This document shows, in pieces, positions 10,970-22,581 of a stretch of DNA of 56,000 nucleotides (the first letter of the stretch is position 1; each line of letters begins with the position of its first letter). The position numbers and the translations under genes were made by a program. Under the pieces are notes generated by a model. The model did not search any database, was not told the origin of the DNA, and saw only the letters and a program-made list of their open reading frames with translations. Source of the DNA: Symsagittifera roscoffensis (Eukaryota > Xenacoelomorpha > Acoela > Convolutidae); NCBI RefSeq assembly GCF_963678635.1, contig NW_026970671.1, forward strand, positions 64,001 to 120,000, in the 5' to 3' direction.

Positions 10970-11876
10970 TGCGCCAGTTGGTCATATTTGAAAGTCATTT
11001 TTTATAGCAGTTTGGAGAAAACGTGATTTTGGGGTCAAATGGAATTTTTCAAAAATTCGAATTGAGCCTGTCATGCTCAACTTTCTCGCGAAAACCGAAA
11101 ACCTCTGAAATACAAGATCAAAACGACCGAATTACAATCGTGGGAAAGTGGTCTATTTAAACAGCGGGAAATTGTTATTCACAATTTCCGACATCTAAAA
11201 AACACAAGAGTAGAGCTGTCCTATCTTGATATAGGAAACAGAGCGACTACAAAGAACATCGAAATTCAGCTGGACCAGATTGAACCTTCAGTGGAAAGGT
11301 AGACAACCGAAGTCTCCCAATGGTTCAGACCAAAAACTATATTCTCAAGTGAAAACTCATTTCTTTCGATTGGAATTCATTAATTCAGCAAAGTTCTCAT
11401 TTTTTATCCAATTATATTCATGCTAGAGTCGCTAGTTAATTTAATTACTCCAATTCTCGAGTGTGCCGATATGTGAGTACTCAATTTAGTTTTCCTGTGT
11501 GTGTTTTATGGTTGTTATTTTGAGAAAAGGCGAGTTTTAGGTTGATCCATCTGAAATGGATCAAAGTTCCACTGACTAAAAAAAGGTAACTGTACGGATT
11601 GTTCCGACCCTGTTTTTAACGGCGTTCGTCTATTTTGGGTATATTAGGTTCTAAGTATTAGAACGTTCTTATTTTGTAGTGTGTGGGGGGGGGGCGGGGG
11701 GTTTTTTGATAGTGGCCTTTAAGCTGTAACGGGTTTTAGTCTCAAGTCGCAAGTAAACCGAATTGGCTTCGACCGTTTTGAGGTAGAAAAAAGCAAGAGA
11801 TAGTGTCACTGACTCTTGAGCCAATAGCTATAGGGACTATTTTTCTTGAGCCTCATATGTAACCGAAGTAGGCGAC
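10970..11876 (+). repeat. Left terminal repeat (5' LTR candidate) of the giant element
   Basis: The repeat starts with TGCGCCAGTTGGTC and matches 44063 onward, which starts TGTGCCAGTCGGTC. By eye the two are roughly 85-94% identical along most of their length. The last clearly shared bases are GTAGGCGAC. It carries an extra segment of about 175 bp (11135-11311) that the right copy lacks. That segment lies in a frame open for 66 codons (11102-11302). A poly-G run is present at 11685-11700. I do not see a convincing AATAAA inside it, which is the weakest point of the LTR reading. Confidence 0.65.
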
Positions 11877-13100
11877 AATACATAGTGTTTTTATGGCGCT
11901 CATGGGTGTTTTTAGGACATTATGACTACGTAGTCGAACCCACTTGACTCAGCTCCGGGCTACATGCCCATTCTAGAGTACTGGTGGTACGGTTCAGCGA
12001 CATCGCGCAAACCTTCCGGTTGTACCATGATAGTTTTTTAAGAAAACTCGAGAAAACTTCCTGGTACATTCTCCGAACGAGGCTTAGCTAACCGAGTAAG
12101 GAGGGGTAACTAGGGGGACAAAAGAAAACGAGCAAAAGACAAAAAGCTAAACAAAAACTAAAAATGAATAGAAAAAGGAACAAAAACCATAAAATGAAAA
12201 TTGACAGTGAAGTTGACACCAGATTAGTTGAATCAAACCTTTATATTAATTAAATAGTATACCCATACTGTTTTTTAAGACCGATTGTTACGATCAATCT
12301 AGCAATCTAATCCAGCAACCTCAATTAGGTGCCCGAGTATGGTGCGTTGTTATGGGTTTTCAGATAGCTTGCAACTTAGCTGGACAACTAGGAAACTTGA
12401 CTGGAAGAGGTGACCAGCCGAGTGGGAAAGTTGTTCACACGGATTGAGCTGAACTGCTAGAAGACTTGACTGGAAGAGGTGACCAGTCGAGTGGGGAAGT
12501 GGTTCTGGTGACAAGTGCAGTGCAAGTCAAGGAGACGACCAGCACGGAACCAGAACAACAAGAGGAGGACGCGCAGAGGTGTTCTCAAGTTGGTCAAAAC
12601 GGGTATCGTTAATTTCACTTTACATTATATAATATAAGTGTAAAATTGGTTGAGCGGAACCCCACCGGGGGGAACGGAAGTAGACAGTTTTTTGTGACAC
12701 ACCATAAGATCGCTAGCAGGGGGAGGAATATGCGTGGCAATCAGGTACCAGAAGTTTTTTCGAATAAAGGTTGACATCTGTCACCTTTGATATTAAGGTG
12801 GGTTGATCTCTCCATTTTTATTATTTTTCCTGTTTAAGTTTTTACGTTTTGGTAAAACCTTTAATCGGTTTTTGAACGAACAGGTGGTCGCAAGACATCT
12901 GTCATCAAGTTGGGTTTCAACTTGTATCAAAATATTAAAAGGGAGATAAATACAGGAGGGAAAGAAGTGCATAATCTTTGGCCAGTAAGGTTGGGTTTTG
13001 GGGTAGATTTGTTTACAAGAGCTCAAGTGGAGGTACCAGGAACAGTGGTTCAAGAGTCCCGGCAACGAAGAAGAAAATATCCTACTGTCCAGACACTTGA
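11877..13100 (+). other. Leader region of the giant element, first part
   Basis: No protein family is recognised. A roughly 69-bp tandem repeat is visible at about 12392-12505, with the unit core CTTGACTGGAAGAGGTGACC occurring twice. An AATAAA lies at 12763. A weak open frame runs from 12910 into the minisatellite, but its first 60 codons match nothing I know. The region separates the 5' terminal repeat from gag and is unusually long. Confidence 0.4.
11894..11911 (+). promoter_or_regulatory. Possible primer binding site
   Basis: TGGCGCTCATGGGTG begins 17 bases after the last base shared by the terminal repeats. Its first six bases equal the start of a lysine-tRNA primer site and the following CA and TGGG are also similar. 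The match is partial and the spacing is longer than usual, so this is only a candidate. Confidence 0.25.
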
Positions 13101-13815
13101 TGGCCAAGTCTTGGGACAGTACCGAAGAAGTCTTGGGACAGTACGGTCCTGGGACAGCGGTCTGGGGACAGCGGTCTTGGGACAGTGCAGTCTTGGGACG
13201 GTATTGGGATTGTGCAGTCTTGGGACAGTCTTGAGACGGTGCGGTCTTGGGACAGTACAGTCTTGGGACGGTCTTGGGAGGTGCGGTCTTGGGACATTAC
13301 AGTTTTGAGACAGTGGTCTTGGGACAGTAGTCTTGGGACTGTACGGTCTTGGGACAGTGGTCTTGGGACAGTGGTCTTGGGACAGTACAGTCTTGGGACA
13401 GTGGTCTTGGGACAGTACGGTCTTGGGACAGTGTTCTCTGGACAGTGCAGTCTTGGGAGAGTACAGTCATGGGACAGTGGTCTTGGGACAGTACAGTCTT
13501 GAGACAGTGGTCTTGGGGCAGTAAACTTGGGACGGTACGGTCTTGGGACAGTACAGTCTTGGGAGAGTGCAGTCCTGGGACAGTACATTCTTGGGACAGT
13601 ACAGTCTTGGGACAGTATTCTTAGGACAGTACAGTCTTGGGACATTAACAGGATGTACTGGGACAGCACCGAGTAGTCTTGGGACAGAAGAGAAAAGTCT
13701 TGGGACAGTAGCAGGAAGTACTGGGACATCACCGAGTAGTCTTGGGACAGTAGAGAAAATTCTTGGGACAGTACATAGAAGAGTTGGGACAGTACCGGTA
13801 GATCTTGGGACGGTA
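13101..13815 (+). repeat. Minisatellite with 14- and 17-bp units
   Basis: About 700 bp made of variants of GTCTTGGGACAGT extended by G (14 bp) or by ACAG/ACGG (17 bp). Roughly 40 copies of the core CTTGGGAC are present, becoming more irregular after 13650. Unit lengths differ by 3, so all copies keep the same phase shift. This leaves several frames open on both strands, none of them believable as genes. It sits in the leader upstream of gag. Minisatellites also occur near other module boundaries of this element family (33914-34019 and 47060-47250). Confidence 0.9.
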
Positions 13816-14205
13816 CAAAATAGTGGTGTGTAGGGTACTAAAGGGTCTTAAGACAGGTCGAAATAACTCATCGCCAAATTAAAAGCGGTAGGATTAGTCG
13901 GAACGTTAAATCACGATAGATCCGATTCTGTTAGGATCACGAATTAGTAAATTTCTTATAAATATTCAAAGGGAATAGGAACCTTTTTTGATTATATAAC
14001 TTTTATCAGAAATTTTATCCTTGGAATAGAATTTTTTAAATAGTAATATTGTAAACATAAGTAACTGTAAATAAAAATCAAGAGACCTATTAGGGTATCG
14101 ATAGCCGAAAAAAGAGCTACGGAGTCAAACACAAATCATAACTCGTCGCAACGAAAAGTGACAACGGTTGGCCCAAAAACAACAAAGAAGAACTTTTCAG
14201 TGAGC
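13816..14205 (+). other. Leader between minisatellite and gag
   Basis: AT-rich sequence without a gene. An AATAAA lies at 14070-14075. The gag start ATG is at 14206, preceded by TCAGTGAGC. I see no second copy of this stretch elsewhere in the window. Confidence 0.4.
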
Positions 14206-16886
14206 ATGGTCAACACAAGAAGTTTAAAAGGGAACAAGACAAAAGAGGGCGCTGAGGGGAGACAAACGGAAACTGCCTTAGAGATTGACTAGAAACACCA
14301 GATCAGAGTGTTGATGATTTCGCGAAGAAGACAACGGAGTCAATTCCGATGCCGAATGCAGAGGAACAAAATCAAAAGTCGATGGAACTCTCACCGATAG
14401 ACACTCTGGAGGACACGGCGGGAAACACGCCAGAAACAAAAAAGGACACGTCTCAAGGAAAAAGAACGTATTTCACAGAGAGGATAGCGATGATGGTCGG
14501 AAAGAAGTCGAGAGTCGTAGTGGCGGAAAAACCGAAAGCCGAGAAAGGCAAAACGTTTGGAACAGTTTCCACGATAACAACAGAGACCAACCATTACGAT
14601 GATCAGGTTAAACAGGGGGCAGCAACCAGCAAAAGGGCGACAACTGACCATGAAACAACAACTCCCCTTGAACTGGGCGATTTGATGGCGAAGCTAGATC
14701 TGATCGACAAGAAACTAAAGCACAGCGAGGAGGATAAATAGTTGATAAAGAATTAAGATACAACAAACACGAGTACCTGGACAACTACTTCAATCTGGCG
14801 AAGGCGACAGAGGAAAAGCTTCAGCAGATGTCAGACAAGGTAGAGGCCACTGACAAAGATCGAGAAAAGAACATCTAAAGAGACAAGCAAGAAATTAAGC
14901 AACGATATGATACTGTGAACAGTAAGCTAGGGAATCTAGAGACGAGGATGAACACTATGAGCAGGGACCAGGTGGAGAGTTCGTGTGCCATACAATCCAA
15001 ACTGGATGCTATCTTGAGAAACTCTATAACAATAGACAATCTGGTGACAAATCGAACACAAGGAAACAGAGTTGATTTCGTGGAACCACAACGGAACAAA
15101 CGGGAGTCAACACCGTTACCGTTACCCCGGGATGTGGCGAGCACAGCCCCGGGGGGGGGGGGGGGGTGGTCAAGACAATTGGGAAAAGTGGAAACGCAAA
15201 AACGAAGAGTGGTCCAGGAGATTCCACGACGAACAATGACGTGGGACCGGCCGCCATAACGTGGGCGAGGACCTGGGAGAAGATGAACGGGACACGGGAG
15301 GCCTTCGCCACGAGGATCACAGACTCGAGCGTCAGAGGAGTTGGCAATTCCAGGAAAAATTTCAAGAAGCCGAAAGAATTCAAAGATGATTCAGACGGAT
15401 GCATTGATACTTGGGTAGAAGTCATGAGATTACATTTGGAACAAGACAACTTGAACGACGAGAGACAAGCCTGCACAGCGATACTTAGCAACTTAGAAGG
15501 CACGGCGTTGAAATGAGTAGTTGCAAAGAAGGAAGAGGAACGCGACACAGCGGACAAAGTCTTCGAGTTATTGTTGAGTCGATTCGGGTCAGGCATATGG
15601 TGTCACCAAGCGATGATGAGATTTGAAAAGAGAAGGCAAAGGGACGATGAATCAATTGATCGGTTTCTGGTTGATCTTGAAAGCTTGAGACAAAGGAGTG
15701 ATCCTGAAGAGTCAACAAACAGAAGGAACTTTATCATCGCCTCAAAGTTCATCTTGGGGGAAAAAGTGACGACTTGAGAACAATGTTGGCAACGGACTAT
15801 ACATTGTCGAAAGATATTGCATCGACTCCAGAAGAGATGAGACAGAAGTCAAGAGAGTACATGCTGATGAAACTCAAGAAGTACTCATACTCGGATAACA
15901 GGAACAAGCAAGGGGGGAGTCAACCACCCAGGTCGTCATGGTATAAGCCTATGGACAAACGCATGTCATGTGCAAATTGTAGATCAGCGGATCATCATGT
16001 TGCGGACTGCACGACGTATAAACAAGGCATGAAGAGTCTGGGGTATGCTCCGGCTGAGGAAGATATGAGCCAGATGGAAGAATACGAGTTCTACAGCAGC
16101 CTGATCACCAAGATAGGTGCGAGGTGCTTCTTCTGCAATCAAGAGGGCCACTTTAGGATGGACTGTCCATTATTTAGAGAAGCAAAAAAATTTAAGTCAC
16201 CCGATACACAAGTTAGCGTTAGCGGCGGAGCAGAACACAAGGAACAGACAATCCGAGTTTGAAACGAGAAACTAAGAGGCGCCGAAGGCGGAATTACCGA
16301 CGAAAACGGTGAAAGCGGTAACGCAAATCAATAAAGCCATGGAGACCATTACCAAGAAGTCTCCAGAGATAAGTTTTGAGAGAGCAGCTGCAGAGGCTTT
16401 TAACAAAGTGAAACAGGGCCTAGCGACGAAGCAGATAGAGCAACGACTGAAATCAGAGGTCGAAAAGCAGAAGTTAAAGGAGACTTTAGATTGGTCAGTG
16501 CCAGTGCTAGAAGCCTTAGCGGAGTCGACAGAGAGTGGAAATTGCAACACTCTGAAAATGGTGACGGGACAGCCGTTCGGCATAACAATGATCGGTGCCA
16601 GGATAATGTCATAATCACTGTGGGCGGCCATGAGGCAACGGGAGGAACTTGAGCGAACCCAGCGACCAGACAATAGTGCAAATTGATTTGACGACTTCTA
16701 GAGCCTTGAGGGCGCTACTCACAAGAGGTGGCAGCAATTCAGTCCGTGTTGAAAATAGATACACAAAAGCTTATGGTACGCATGAGGTGATGTTAAATAT
16801 AGATGGGATAAACATCTACACCAAAACCATGATAACATGTGATGAGGACCTAGCCGCACAAATCTACGTGGGCAAAGGAGAATTGA
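14206..16886 (+). pseudogene. gag: Gypsy-type gag, first copy, running into protease
   Basis: The frame opens with MVNTRS, a typical start for Gypsy-type Gag, at 14206, but a TAG stops it at 14290. It then continues in other frames. The N-terminal part (14349-14741, then to about 15060) is charged and predicted coiled coil. The capsid-like region lies at about 15360-15775 (EFKDDSDGCIDTWVEVMRL through RRNFIIASKF). Two CX2CX4HX4C knuckles follow at about 15967-16010 (CANCRSADHHVADC) and 16127-16170 (CFFCNQEGHFRMDC), the RNA-binding nucleocapsid. The segment 16309-16903 is the start of the protease side. Stops at 14739, 14876, 15514 and 15775 and several frameshifts make it non-functional. From 14864 the sequence is repeated twice more downstream. 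Confidence 0.85.
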
Positions 16887-18922
16887 GAAAAAAACATCTA
16901 TAAAGACAAGCAAGAAAATAAGCAACAATATGATACTGTGAACAGTAAGCTAGGGAATCTAGAGACGAGGATGAACACTATGCGCAGGGACTAGGCGGAG
17001 AGTTCGCGTGCCATACAGTCCAAACTGGATGCTATCTTGAGAAACTCTATAACGCAAGACAATCTGGTGACAAATCGAACACAAGGAAACAGAGTTGTTT
17101 TCGTGGAACCACAACGGAACAAACGGGAGTCAACACCGTTATCGTTACCGTTACACCGGGATGTGGCGATCACAGCCCCCGGGGTGGGGGGATTTGTTTC
17201 AAGAAAATTAGGAAAAGTGGAAACGCAAATACGAAGAGTGGTCCAGGAGATTCCACGACGAACAATAACGTGGGACCGGACGCCATAACGTGGGCGATGA
17301 CCTGGGAGAAGATGAACGGGACACTGGAGGCCTTCGCCACGAGGATCACCGACTCGAACGTCAGAGGTGGTGGCAAATCCAGGAAAACTTTCAAGAAGCC
17401 GAAAGAATTCAAAGATGATTCAGACGGATGCATTGATACTTGGGTAGAAGTCATGAGATTACATTTGGAACAAGACAACTTGAACGACGAGAGACAAGCC
17501 TGCACAGCGATAATTAGCAACCTAGAAGGCACGGCGTTGAAATGAGTAGTTGCAAATAAGGAAGAGGAACGCGACACAGCGGACAACATCTTCGAGTTAT
17601 TGTTGAGTCGATTCGGGTCAGGCATGTGGTGTCACCAAGCGATGATGAGTTTTGAAAAGAGAAGGCAAAGGGACGTTGAATCAATTGTTCGGTTCATGGT
17701 TGATCTTGAAAGCTTGAGACGAAGGAGTGATCCTGAAGAGTCAACAAACAGGAGGAATTTCATCATCGCCTCAAAACTCATCGTGGGGGAAAAAGTGACG
17801 ACCTGAGATCAATGTTGGCAACGTAATTTACATTGTCGAAAGATATTGCATCGACTCCAGAAGAGATGAGACAGAATTCAAGAGAGTACATGCTGATGAA
17901 ACTCAAGAAGTACTCATACTCGGATAACAGAAGCATGCAAGGGGGAGTCAACCACCCATGTCGTCATGGTATAAGCCTAGTGATGATATGGACAAACGCA
18001 GGTCATGTGCAAATTGTGGATCGGCGGATCATCATGTGGCGTACTGCACGACGTATGAACAAGGCATGAAGAGTCTGGGGTATGCTCCGGATGAGGAAGA
18101 TATGAGCCAGATGGAAGAACACGAGTTCTACAGGGCCTGATCATCAAGATAGGTGCGAGATGCTTCTTCTGCAATAAAGAGGGCCACTTTAGGATGGACT
18201 GTCCATTATTTAGAGAAGCAAAAAAATTAAAGTCACCCGAAACACAAGTTAGCGTTAGCGGCGGAGCAGAACACAAGGAACAGACAATCCGAGTTTGAAA
18301 CGAGAAACTAAGAGGCGCCGAAGGCGGAATTACCGACGAAAACGGTGAAAGCGGTAACGCAAATCAATAAAGCCATGGAGACCATTACCAAGAAGTCTCC
18401 AGATATAAGTTTTGAGAGAGCAGCTGCAGAGGCTTTTAACAAAGTGAAACAGGGCCTAGCGACGAAGGAGATAGAGCAACGACTGAAATCAGAGGTCGAA
18501 AAGCAGAAGTTAAAGGAGACTTTAGATTGGTCAGTGCCAGTGCTAGAAGCCTTAGCGGAGTCGACAGAGAGTGGAAATTGCAACACTCTGAAAATGGTGA
18601 CGGGACAGCCATTCGGCATAACAATGATCGGTGCCAGGATAATGTCATAATCACTGTGGGCGGCCATGAGGCAACGCGAGGAACTTGAGCGAACCCAGCG
18701 ACCAGACAATAGTGCAAATTGATTTGATGACTTCTAGAGCCTTGAGGGCGCTACTCACAAGAGGTGGCAGCAATTCAGTCCGTGTTGAAAATAGATACGC
18801 AAAAGCTTATGGTACGCATGAGGTGATGTTAAATATAGATGGGATAAACATCTACACTAAAACCATGATAACATGTGATGAGGACCTAGCCGCACAAATC
18901 TACGTGGGCAAAGGAGAATTGA
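16887..18922 (+). pseudogene. gag: Second tandem copy of the gag/protease-side segment
   Basis: This 2,036-bp copy begins with GAAAAAAACATCTATAAAG, which matches 14864 onward, and ends with GGAGAATTGA. The capsid-like frame (17270-17545 and 17600-17806), both knuckles (CANCGSADHHVAYC at about 18006 and a second near 18165) and the protease-side frame (18685-18939) recur. The first knuckle has lost nothing of its CCHC spacing. Stops sit at the same places as in the third copy but not always as in the first, showing that copies 2 and 3 share a more recent ancestor. Confidence 0.85.
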
Positions 18923-20956
18923 GAAAAGAACATCTATAAAGACAAGCAAGAAAATAAGCAACGATATGATACTGTGAACAGTAAGCTAGGGAATCTAGAG
19001 ACGAGGATGAACACTATGCGCAGGGACTAGGCGGAGAGTTCGCGTGCCATACAGTCCAAACTGGATGCTATCTTGAGAAACTCTATAACGCAAGACAATC
19101 TGGTGACAAATCGAACACAAGGAAACAGAGTTGTTTTCGTGGAACCACAACGGAACAAACGGGAGTCAACACCGTTACCGTTACCGTTACACCGGGATGT
19201 GGCGATCACAGCCCCGGGGGTGGGGGGATTTGTTTCAAGAAAATTAGGAAAAGTGGAAACGCAAATACGGAGAGTGGTCCAGGAGATTCCACGACGAACA
19301 ATAACGTGGGACCGGATGTCATAACGTGGGCGATGACCTGGGAGAAGATGAACGGGACACTGGAGGCCTTCGCCACGAGGATCACCGACTCGAACGTCAG
19401 AGGTGGTGGCAAACCCAGGAAAACTTTCAAGAAGCCGAAATAATTCAAAGATGATTCAGACGGATGCATTGATACTTGGGTAGAAGTCATGAGATTACAT
19501 TTGGAACAAGACAACTTGAACGACGAGAGACAAGCCTGCACAGCGATAATTAGCGACTTAGAAGGCACGGCGTTGAAATGAGTAGTTGCAAATAAGGAAG
19601 AGGAACGCGACACAGCGGACAACATCTTCGAGTTATTGTTGAGTCGATTCGGGTCAGGCATGTGGTGTCACCAAGCGATGATGAGTTTTGAAAAGAGAAG
19701 GCAAAGGGACGTTGAATCAATTGTTCGGTTCATGGTTGATCTTGAAAGCTTGAGACGAAGGAGTGATCCTGAAGAGTCAACAAACAGAAGGAATTTTATC
19801 ATCGCCTCAAAACTCATCGTGGGGGAAAAAGTGACGACCTGAGATCAATGTTGGCAACGTAATTTACATTGTCGAAAGATATTGCATCGACTCCAGAAGA
19901 GATGAGACAGAAGTCAAGAGAGTACATGCTGATGAAACTCAAGAAGTACTCATACTCGGATAACAGAAACATGCAAGGGGGAGTCAACCACCCATGTCGT
20001 CATGGTATAAGCCTAGTGATGATATGGACAAACGCAGGTCATGTGCAAATTGTGGATCGGCGGATCATCATGTGGCGTACTGCACGACGTATGAACAAGG
20101 CATGAAGAGTCTGGGGTATGCTCCGGATGAGGAAGATATGAGCCAGATAGAAGAACACGAGTTCAACAGGGCCTGATCATCAAGATAGGTGCGAGATGCT
20201 TCTTCTGCAATAAAGAGGGCCACTTTAGGATGGACTGTCCATTATTTTGAGAAGCAAAAAAAATAAAGTCACCCGAAACACAAGTTAGAATTAGCGGCTG
20301 AGCAGAACACAAGGAACAGACAAGCCGAGTTTGAAACGAGAAACTAAGAGGCGCCGAAGGCGGAATTACCGACGAAAACGGTGAAAGCGGTAACGCAAAT
20401 CAATAAAGCCATGGAGACCATTACCAATAAGTCTCCAGAGACAAGTTTTGAGAGAGCAGCTGCAGAGGCTTTTAACAAAGTGAAACAGGGCCTAGCGACG
20501 AAGGAGATAGAGCAACGACTGAAACAGGAGATCGAAAAGCAGAAGTTAAAGGAGACTTTAAGTTGGTCAGTGCCAGTGCTAGAAGCCTTAGCGGAGTCGA
20601 CAGAGAGTGGAAAATGCAACGCTCTGAAAATGGTGACGGGACAGCCATTCGGCATAACAATGATCGGTGCCAGGATAATGTCATAATCACTGTGGGCGGC
20701 CATGAGGCAACGAGGAATTTGAGCGAACCCAGCGACCAGACATTAGTGCAAATTGATTTGACGACTTCTAGAGCCTTGAGGGCGCTACTCACAAGAGGTG
20801 GCAGCAATTCAGTCCGTGTTGAAAATAGATACACAGAAGCTTATGGTCCGCATGAGGTGGTGTTAAATATAGATGGGATAAACATCTACAATAAAACCAT
20901 GATAACATGTGATGAGGACCTAGCCGCACAAATCTACGTGGGCAAAGAAGAATTGA
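18923..20956 (+). pseudogene. gag: Third tandem copy of the gag/protease-side segment
   Basis: A 2,034-bp copy of the same unit. Its right end is the only one that continues into real protease sequence (GAATTGAAAGTAAG instead of GAATTGAGAAAA). Capsid-like, knuckle and protease-side segments are all recognisable, with an extra stop at 19441 (TAA in the KPKEFKDD block). It is closest to copy 2. Because only this copy is joined to protease and the first alone has the gag N-terminus, the ancestral gag-pro can be recognised as one unit with two added copies. Confidence 0.85.
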
Positions 20957-21678
20957 AAGTAAGATCGATTGGACACTGTGCACTCTTAGAAGGGGATACA
21001 CTTAGGGACGGAGGCAGACGTATCAGCACACGTGCTCGACATAAATGGCTAAAGACTCAGTTACGCGGGTTCCTTGATACGGGGTATTCTTGAGTGTTAA
21101 ACCAATCGAGACTTGGGAGCGAGTGGGTTTCGACAAAGATGACTTGATAGACTCAAGAACACGGCTGTCAGCTGCAAACAAAGGGGCGCTGCGGGTATTA
21201 GGCAGAACGTCAATAATAGCCCTAAATCTAGGGTAACGCAACCTGTGGATGAGCTTTCTTGGGGTGGAGAACCTAGACGAGTCATACCAGTCCATGTTAG
21301 GCAGAGACTTCATCAGGAATTTCGACGTAACGATTGATCAAAACAACGCCATGTTCAGGATTCGGAACCCGGATAGGAAGTACAATCAAACCGGTAAATC
21401 TGATAATGGCAAATGAAAATAAAGCACCCATGTTTTTGAGTAGAAGGGTAAGATTGAAGGCGAACGAAGCGGCAATTGTAGGTTTGCGGGTGAAAAGTTA
21501 TAACGAATTAAGTGATAGCAAGCAAGTATGCATAGTCCCAAATCCAAACAGTCAAAGTGCTGCTGTTTTAGGAAGATCCTTCTCAATCACCAAGAGCGGC
21601 CCCTGCGTCAGTGTCTTGTTGAATACTCTTGACATACCCATAAGAATCCAGAGGGGAAGGAAGCTGGGATATGCTTAA
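20957..21678 (+). pseudogene. pol: Gypsy-type aspartic protease and linker
   Basis: The catalytic DTG of a retroviral-type aspartic protease is at 21076-21084 (GFLDTG). The frame then shifts within about 10 bases. The second conserved protease motif, LGRDF, is at 21298-21312 in the downstream frame. The segment 21334-21678 (MFLSRRVRLKANEAAIVGLRV, then VPIRIQRGRKLG-like end) resembles the linker that joins protease to RT in Gypsy Pol. Protease would mature Gag and Pol. Stops at 21091, 21238 and 21676 show decay. Confidence 0.7.
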
Positions 21679-21914
21679 CCCGTGAAATCTCGATATGAAA
21701 TGACTGAAAAGTGTAAAAGAGAATGAAATACTTGAATGTCCCAATCATAGGGACCAGATTTGTATCTTGAGATGATTCAAGAAAATAAAAGGTTCATCAG
21801 GTCTTGTGAAGTCACTTAAGTCAGAGACAGATGATGGACTCTCGAGTTGTTCAATTTTCCCAGAAAGACTAACTAGAGAAAATGGAAATGGATAAATCAG
21901 TTTTTCCTGAAATA
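21679..21914 (+). pseudogene. Degraded Pol linker up to the BEL insertion point
   Basis: Continues the Gypsy Pol between linker and RT. Several stops occur and no domain is recognised. The frame is interrupted at 21914/21915 by the BEL/Pao target duplication and resumes after 28533. Confidence 0.5.
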
Positions 21915-21919
21915 GAGCA

Positions 21920-22508
21920 TGTTGCTTGCAACGAGCAACTTAGTGGAAAGAAAAATGGAATGAAATTTAATAACCGCCAAAAAACTGATTTAAAACAACA
22001 AAGATTGTTTCAAATGTTTGATTTAATCTACGCGGGATTAATCCCTCTTTTATGTAATGTACTTTTATATCGAATTATCCAAATTTTCAAAACAGCTTGT
22101 AAAATTGATCCAAATTAAGAAGCAGCAGTTGGGTGAGCCTTGTGACTCTGGTTTAGACAGATAGAGACTGGATCAAGGCTCATTGCACAAACTCAACGAG
22201 TAAAAAAATTGCGAATATTGCGATACAACGTTTTAGAGTTCTTGTATTGTAATGCTAGCATTGAATACTCGCTGCAGGCACACGCCAAAAACCCATTGAA
22301 GTTGTATTGACATTTGCAAGACTTTTCTTCTTAAATAAAAGATGTTCAACTTCATTGTCTTGGTATACACAATGAAGCAGGTATAAGCTGTTCCCCTCCC
22401 TCTGATGTACAGTCATATCTTCGTTGAATCAAAGTTAAAGTAAAATCTCAGCTACGTCAAGCTGAGTTGGTCCGCTATTGAAAAGTTTTAGGCTTCGGCG
22501 AGAAACCA
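21920..22508 (+). repeat. BEL/Pao 5' LTR
   Basis: 589 bp, TGTTGCTTGCAACG at the start and GAGAAACCA at the end. An AATAAA is present at about 22335. A short open frame inside it (21882-22118) is repeated in the 3' LTR and is not a gene. I could not match the bases after the LTR (TTGATCCGCGTCGACCC) to a tRNA primer end. Confidence 0.95.
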
Positions 22509-22581
22509 TTGATCCGCGTCGACCCAGACACAACGAACCAAGAACTACTAACCATTAACCACTAACCACGAACCACGAACT
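22509..22581 (+). promoter_or_regulatory. BEL/Pao leader before the polyprotein
   Basis: This 73-base leader holds an unassigned primer binding site and a short repeat of ACCACGAACTA-like sequence just ahead of the ATG at 22582. The short leader supports that start. Confidence 0.5.

Larger units (their letters stand above)
14864..20956 (+). repeat. Tandem triplication, unit about 2.03 kb
   Basis: Three head-to-tail units: 14864-16886, 16887-18922 and 18923-20956. Both junctions read GAATTGA joined to GAAAA(A/G)AACATCT, with GA/GAAA microhomology. The same breakpoint at both junctions indicates one original duplication followed by unequal exchange or a second duplication. Confidence 0.9.

Noticed and set aside
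13082-13732. 216-codon minus-strand frame rich in SQDCTVPRP repeats
   Set aside because: It is the reverse reading of the 14/17-bp minisatellite. Open frames arise on both strands from the repeat unit, so it is not evidence of a gene.
15024-15596. 190-codon minus-strand frame, with relatives at 17170-17625 and 19206-19661
   Set aside because: It overlaps gag capsid and knuckle coding on the + strand, has no family match, and recurs only because gag is triplicated.
21882-22118. 78-codon frame repeated at 27902-28138
   Set aside because: It is LTR sequence of the BEL/Pao element, duplicated because the LTRs are repeated.
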